In this document: one piece after another, positions 61,535 to 64,000 of the stretch
How positions within the stretch are numbered: the stretch's first letter is position 1
Layout: the number at the start of each line of letters is the position of its first letter
Assembly: GCF_022201045.2 (NCBI RefSeq)
Contig: NC_068556.1
Location: 23,975,501-24,039,500 of the forward strand
DNA: 64,000 nt
Reading direction: 5' to 3'
DNA from: Citrus sinensis
Taxonomy: Eukaryota > Streptophyta > Magnoliopsida > Sapindales > Rutaceae
The notes under the pieces: generated by a model
What the model saw: only the letters and a program-made list of their open reading frames with translations
What the model was told of the DNA's origin: nothing
Databases searched by the model: none
Translations under genes and position numbers: made by a program

Positions 61535-62077
61535 ATGGCCACTCCTCTAAGCCCCACCTCCAATTTCTTCTTCTTCATATTCGCAGCAGCACTCCTTTTC
61601 ATAGCCTACACATTCCCAAGACAAGAAGCAAAAGAAAGCAACTTAGTCCTGTACGTGCATGACTATTTCACTGGCCGTGACACCTCAGCAATCACCGTCG
61701 CTGGAAAAGATGGACCCACATCACATATCCTCCGCTTCGGCACAATCGCGGTTGTAGACGATGCAGTCACCGAGGGCCCCACGATCGATTCCAAACAAAT
61801 AGGCAGGGCACAAGGCATTTATGTGAACTCTCAGTTAGATGGTAAGGCCTTGTACATGGCTTTCAGTCTTATTTTTACTGACGGAGAATTTAAAGGAAGC
61901 ACTTTGGAGATTCAAGGATCTGATATCTTTGCAATGAAGCAAAGAGAGTTTGGTGTTGTATCTGGTACTGGGCATTTTAGATTTGTTAAGGGTTATGGGA
62001 TTATGGAGACTCAGTTCCTTGATGTTGCTAATTTGAATGGTATTATCAAGCTCAATGTAACAGTTAAACATTACTAG
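61535..62077 (+). CDS. Dirigent protein
   Basis: Secreted dirigent-family protein; members guide stereoselective coupling of phenoxy radicals in lignan or related pathways at the cell wall. Single exon, 180 residues, normal for the family. A hydrophobic signal peptide covers residues about 10-28 (FFFFIFAAALLFIAYTF). The dirigent beta-barrel follows with LVLYVHDYFTGRDTSAI, FGTIAVVDDAVTEGP, IGRAQGIYV, LIFTDGEFKGSTLEIQG, REFGVVSGTGHFRFVKGYG and LNVTVKHY. The product type (which lignan, if any) cannot be read from sequence. The stop lies only about 40 bp before the 3' end of the opposing U1 snRNA gene, so its 3' untranslated region may run antisense into U1. Confidence 0.95.
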   Translation: MATPLSPTSNFFFFIFAAALLFIAYTFPRQEAKESNLVLYVHDYFTGRDTSAITVAGKDGPTSHILRFGTIAVVDDAVTEGPTIDSKQIGRAQGIYVNSQLDGKALYMAFSLIFTDGEFKGSTLEIQGSDIFAMKQREFGVVSGTGHFRFVKGYGIMETQFLDVANLNGIIKLNVTVKHY

Positions 62078-62118
62078 TATCTTTATTATTTGAATGATAA
62101 AAACTTGACCGACTAGCA

Positions 62119-62282
62119 ATGGGCAGGGGCCGCGCGAACGCAGGCCCCCACTGCCACAAATTATGACGTAGGCTCTCCCACTTGGGGAGACCTTAGGGTG
62201 GTGCACTCTCCAAGTGCAATAAGAACCACCATCCTAGGCCATGGGCCTTCTTGATCCCCATCGACCCCGCCCAGGTAAGTAA
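62119..62282 (-). ncRNA. U1: U1 spliceosomal snRNA
   Basis: About 164 nt. The 5' end TTACTTACCTGG carries the 5' splice-site pairing sequence ACTTACCTG. GGTCGATGGGGATCAAGAAG and GGCCCATGGCCTAGG follow (stem-loop I region), then CCTAAGGTCTCCCCAAGTGGG, the Sm-site stretch CATAATTTGTGG and the last stem GGGGGCCTGCGTTCGCGCGG. The first base reads T where A is usual. A perfect upstream sequence element lies at 62359-62349 (-67 to -77), with an AT-rich TATA-like stretch near -30. It may be functional; small differences in loops II and III from other plant U1 copies are possible and could not be checked. Confidence 0.93.
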
Positions 62283-62348
62283 GTTCTAACGCTGATCAAA
62301 CTTCTTTATTTGTATGGCGTCAGGTTTCTTGTTTTTCAATCTTTTCTC

Positions 62349-62359
62349 CGATGTGGGAT
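62349..62359 (-). promoter_or_regulatory. Upstream sequence element of U1 gene
   Basis: ATCCCACATCG on the minus strand matches the plant snRNA USE consensus RTCCCACATCG at all 11 positions, centred about 72 bp upstream of the U1 start. Confidence 0.9.
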
Positions 62360-62778
62360 ATTTACGCAATGTCGAATAGCTCATATCAAGTCAATATCAC
62401 GCCATATAAGTTGATTTTCTCAGCAAGCAGGTCATGCAAGGTTGAATCTGTGCAACGTTAACATACCATTTAAGAGGATTCAATGGTCAAGCAAATTCAA
62501 ATTCTTTTTATGTTTTTTGTTTTTTTCTGGATCCTTCATGATATATTGATATTGTATCAGGAAACAACAAGTAATTCATCTATGATTTACAATTAAGCCC
62601 CACCGGAGTGGCCACCCAATAAATTTGTATCAGTCGACAACCTCCTTGACCAGTAAATTTATTTTGATAGAAAGAAGACAAAGCAGGACACCATTTAAAT
62701 TCTCTCACACTACAATATTTATTTATTTAAGAATAAATAATACAAAAAATAATGTCAAAAATTTCAGTTGTATTGGTA

Positions 62779-62971
62779 GGGTGCGCCAGGCCCGTTCAGT
62801 AGTGCCAGGCAAGGGCGACGCTTGAGAGCCCCGGTAGCAAGCTACCGTATTTAGCTCTCGCCCTTAAAAAATTAATTTAATATCGTGTGAGCCATTGGCT
62901 CACATATCAGATATTAAACTGATAAGAACAGATACTACACTTGATCTTAGCCAAAAGGCCGAGAAAGGTAT
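62779..62971 (-). ncRNA. U2: U2 spliceosomal snRNA
   Basis: About 193 nt (plant U2 is about 196). It starts ATACCTTTCTCGGCC, followed by TTTTGGCTAAGATCAAG, the branch-site pairing region GTGTAGTATC, the TTCTTATCAGTTTAATATC stem, ATGTGAGCCAATGGCTCACA, an Sm-type U-run and the 3' stem-loops (GGTAGCTTGCTACC, then ending GGCGCACCC). Functional regions look intact. TATAAAAG lies at -33 to -26 and a weak USE at about -68 to -77, the same spacing as the U1 gene. Confidence 0.96.
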
Positions 62972-62996
62972 GAGATTAGTGATTGCGCATTTGCTT

Positions 62997-63004
62997 CTTT
63001 TATA
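62997..63004 (-). promoter_or_regulatory. TATA box of U2 gene
   Basis: TATAAAAG on the minus strand, 26-33 bp upstream of the U2 start, as in plant Pol II snRNA promoters. Confidence 0.85.
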
Positions 63005-63038
63005 CACAGCTGACCTCTCCTTCTTTTTCTCTCTTAAT

Positions 63039-63049
63039 CAATGTGGTAA
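63039..63049 (-). promoter_or_regulatory. Degenerate upstream sequence element of U2 gene
   Basis: TTACCACATTG matches the USE consensus RTCCCACATCG at about 8 of 11 positions and lies at the expected distance upstream of U2. Confidence 0.55.
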
Positions 63050-63059
63050 TTTGGAAACT

Positions 63060-64000
63060 CTCAGGGAACTCCCTCTAATTAAAATTAGGCGCTCCACGTT
63101 CTCAATTAATACAACTTTTTAACCAATAGCATAGTTTAATGAATGCTTGCTTTATTTCATTGTGTATGAGGGTACAATTAAGTTAGTTTAGGCTCTTGTA
63201 GTGAAAATAAACAGTAGGGGTTGAATTTCTCCAATAATTTGACCTCTTGTAATGAAAACAAGAGATTAAGACTTCAATTTCCCCAATTTATACAATTAAT
63301 AGGAAGCTTTTAGTGTTTTACTAACATAAACCGTCAAAATTTGCACCCTTTCTTTTTCTAATTAAAAAATAGAAATTATATTTGATCTCCAGTTAATTTG
63401 TACACCAAAATACAACGCAAAATTCATCAGAGCACTGTGTTCCTTTTTTGCTTTGAACTGCTCTCCAAGACCTAGATGAGCCATTCAATGGCCATACAAA
63501 ACTTAAATTATAAGCTCTCCGCCATTAATAATTACTTGTTGGACATATGACAGCAAGCAATTCTACCCACACTTTGCTTACCAATATCCATTTCTTCTCC
63601 AGCTCCAATTTGCTCTACTCTTTGGCCAGAATATATACTTGCATCAAAAAGTACAGATTTGCTTCCATCTCCCTTCGCAGTGGCAGGTTTAACATGCGCA
63701 TTCACTTTAAGAATGTGGTTACAGGCCTCCTTATTGCTATTTTGATCTAAAGAGATATATTGTTTGAATGATCTGGGAAAAAAAAAAACCAGAAAAAGAT
63801 TGAAAGATAGTTGGATGTTATATTTCATTTTGGTTTTAATATTGGTATGTAAATAATTGTATAATTAATTTGTACTCGCTTGTGTAAATAGAAATAATGC
63901 CGTCTTGGGAGTTTGTCTGAGTGATTTACAGTTACCCTTCTTTGAATGACTCTTTTAATTAAAATCCAAGGAAATTAAGAGCTAAACAAATGATTTGGTT
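63060..64000. other. Right-edge intergenic sequence
   Basis: AT-rich. A minus-strand frame at 63532-63828 (98 residues; ends IGKQSVGRIACCHMSNK) could be an exon of a gene beyond the edge or chance; I recognise no family. Nothing else is supported. Confidence 0.4.

Noticed and set aside
63532-63828. 98-residue minus-strand frame at the right edge
   Set aside because: No recognisable domain; it could be an exon of a gene beyond the window, which cannot be judged here.

Overview
The window is plant nuclear DNA, almost certainly from a woody eudicot. Genes have many short introns with AT-rich introns and spacers, and the set includes ALDH22A1, CYP21-4, HOOKLESS1-like, HCF107, TPD1-like, ANXUR-like and dirigent genes. 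Citrus is my best guess from the feel of the proteins, but nothing in the sequence proves the genus. Exon joins below were worked out by hand from GT/AG borders. In every gene treated as intact the joined exon length is a multiple of three; the ALDH22A1 part, cut by the window edge, reads in one frame to its stop.

Layout. (1) 1-24.5 kb is gene-dense and intact: the 3' part of ALDH22A1 (+), a 13-exon gene for an RPA1-like OB-fold protein (-), a membrane-anchored cyclophilin of the CYP21-4 type (-), a HLS1-like GNAT acetyltransferase (+) and the chloroplast RNA-binding HAT/TPR protein HCF107 (-). Small elements sit between them: a foldback MITE-like repeat, a 5'-truncated LINE with target-site duplication, and a tRNA-derived SINE with target-site duplication. 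(2) 26-48.5 kb is a zone of decay. A FIP1-like polyadenylation-factor gene (-) is broken and is split by a 12.5 kb Athila-type LTR retrotransposon whose two 1,356 bp LTRs read as identical. Upstream of it an LRK10L/WAK-like receptor gene (-) is broken and carries a 3.6 kb non-autonomous CACTA transposon just behind its signal peptide. (3) 48.5-64 kb is sparser: a long AT-rich spacer with a degenerate tandem array, a TPD1-like secreted peptide gene (+), an intronless ANXUR/FERONIA-type receptor kinase (-), a dirigent gene (+), and a U1 and a U2 snRNA gene on the minus strand, about 500 bp apart.

Most notable: the Athila-type element carries, between pol and its 3' LTR, an intronless frame related to LONELY GUY (LOG) cytokinin-activating phosphoribohydrolases, preceded by two unidentified small frames, one cysteine-rich. 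Hormone-metabolism cargo in the env position of a very young element is the best candidate here for something undescribed. Second-tier items are the OB-fold protein, whose architecture (OB folds plus a zinc ribbon in the last one) fits a plant shieldin-2-like or MEIOB/RPA1-like factor with an E2F-type site upstream; the U1-U2 snRNA pair with matching promoter geometry; and the subterminal hairpin arrays of the CACTA element.

Functional links are loose, as is usual for plant neighbourhoods. TPD1-like and ANXUR-like genes lie 1.7 kb apart and both families act in male reproduction, but nothing shows co-regulation. ALDH22A1, CYP21-4 and FIP1[III] are also near neighbours in Arabidopsis (from memory, the At3g66652-At3g66658 block), so part of this order may be ancestral.
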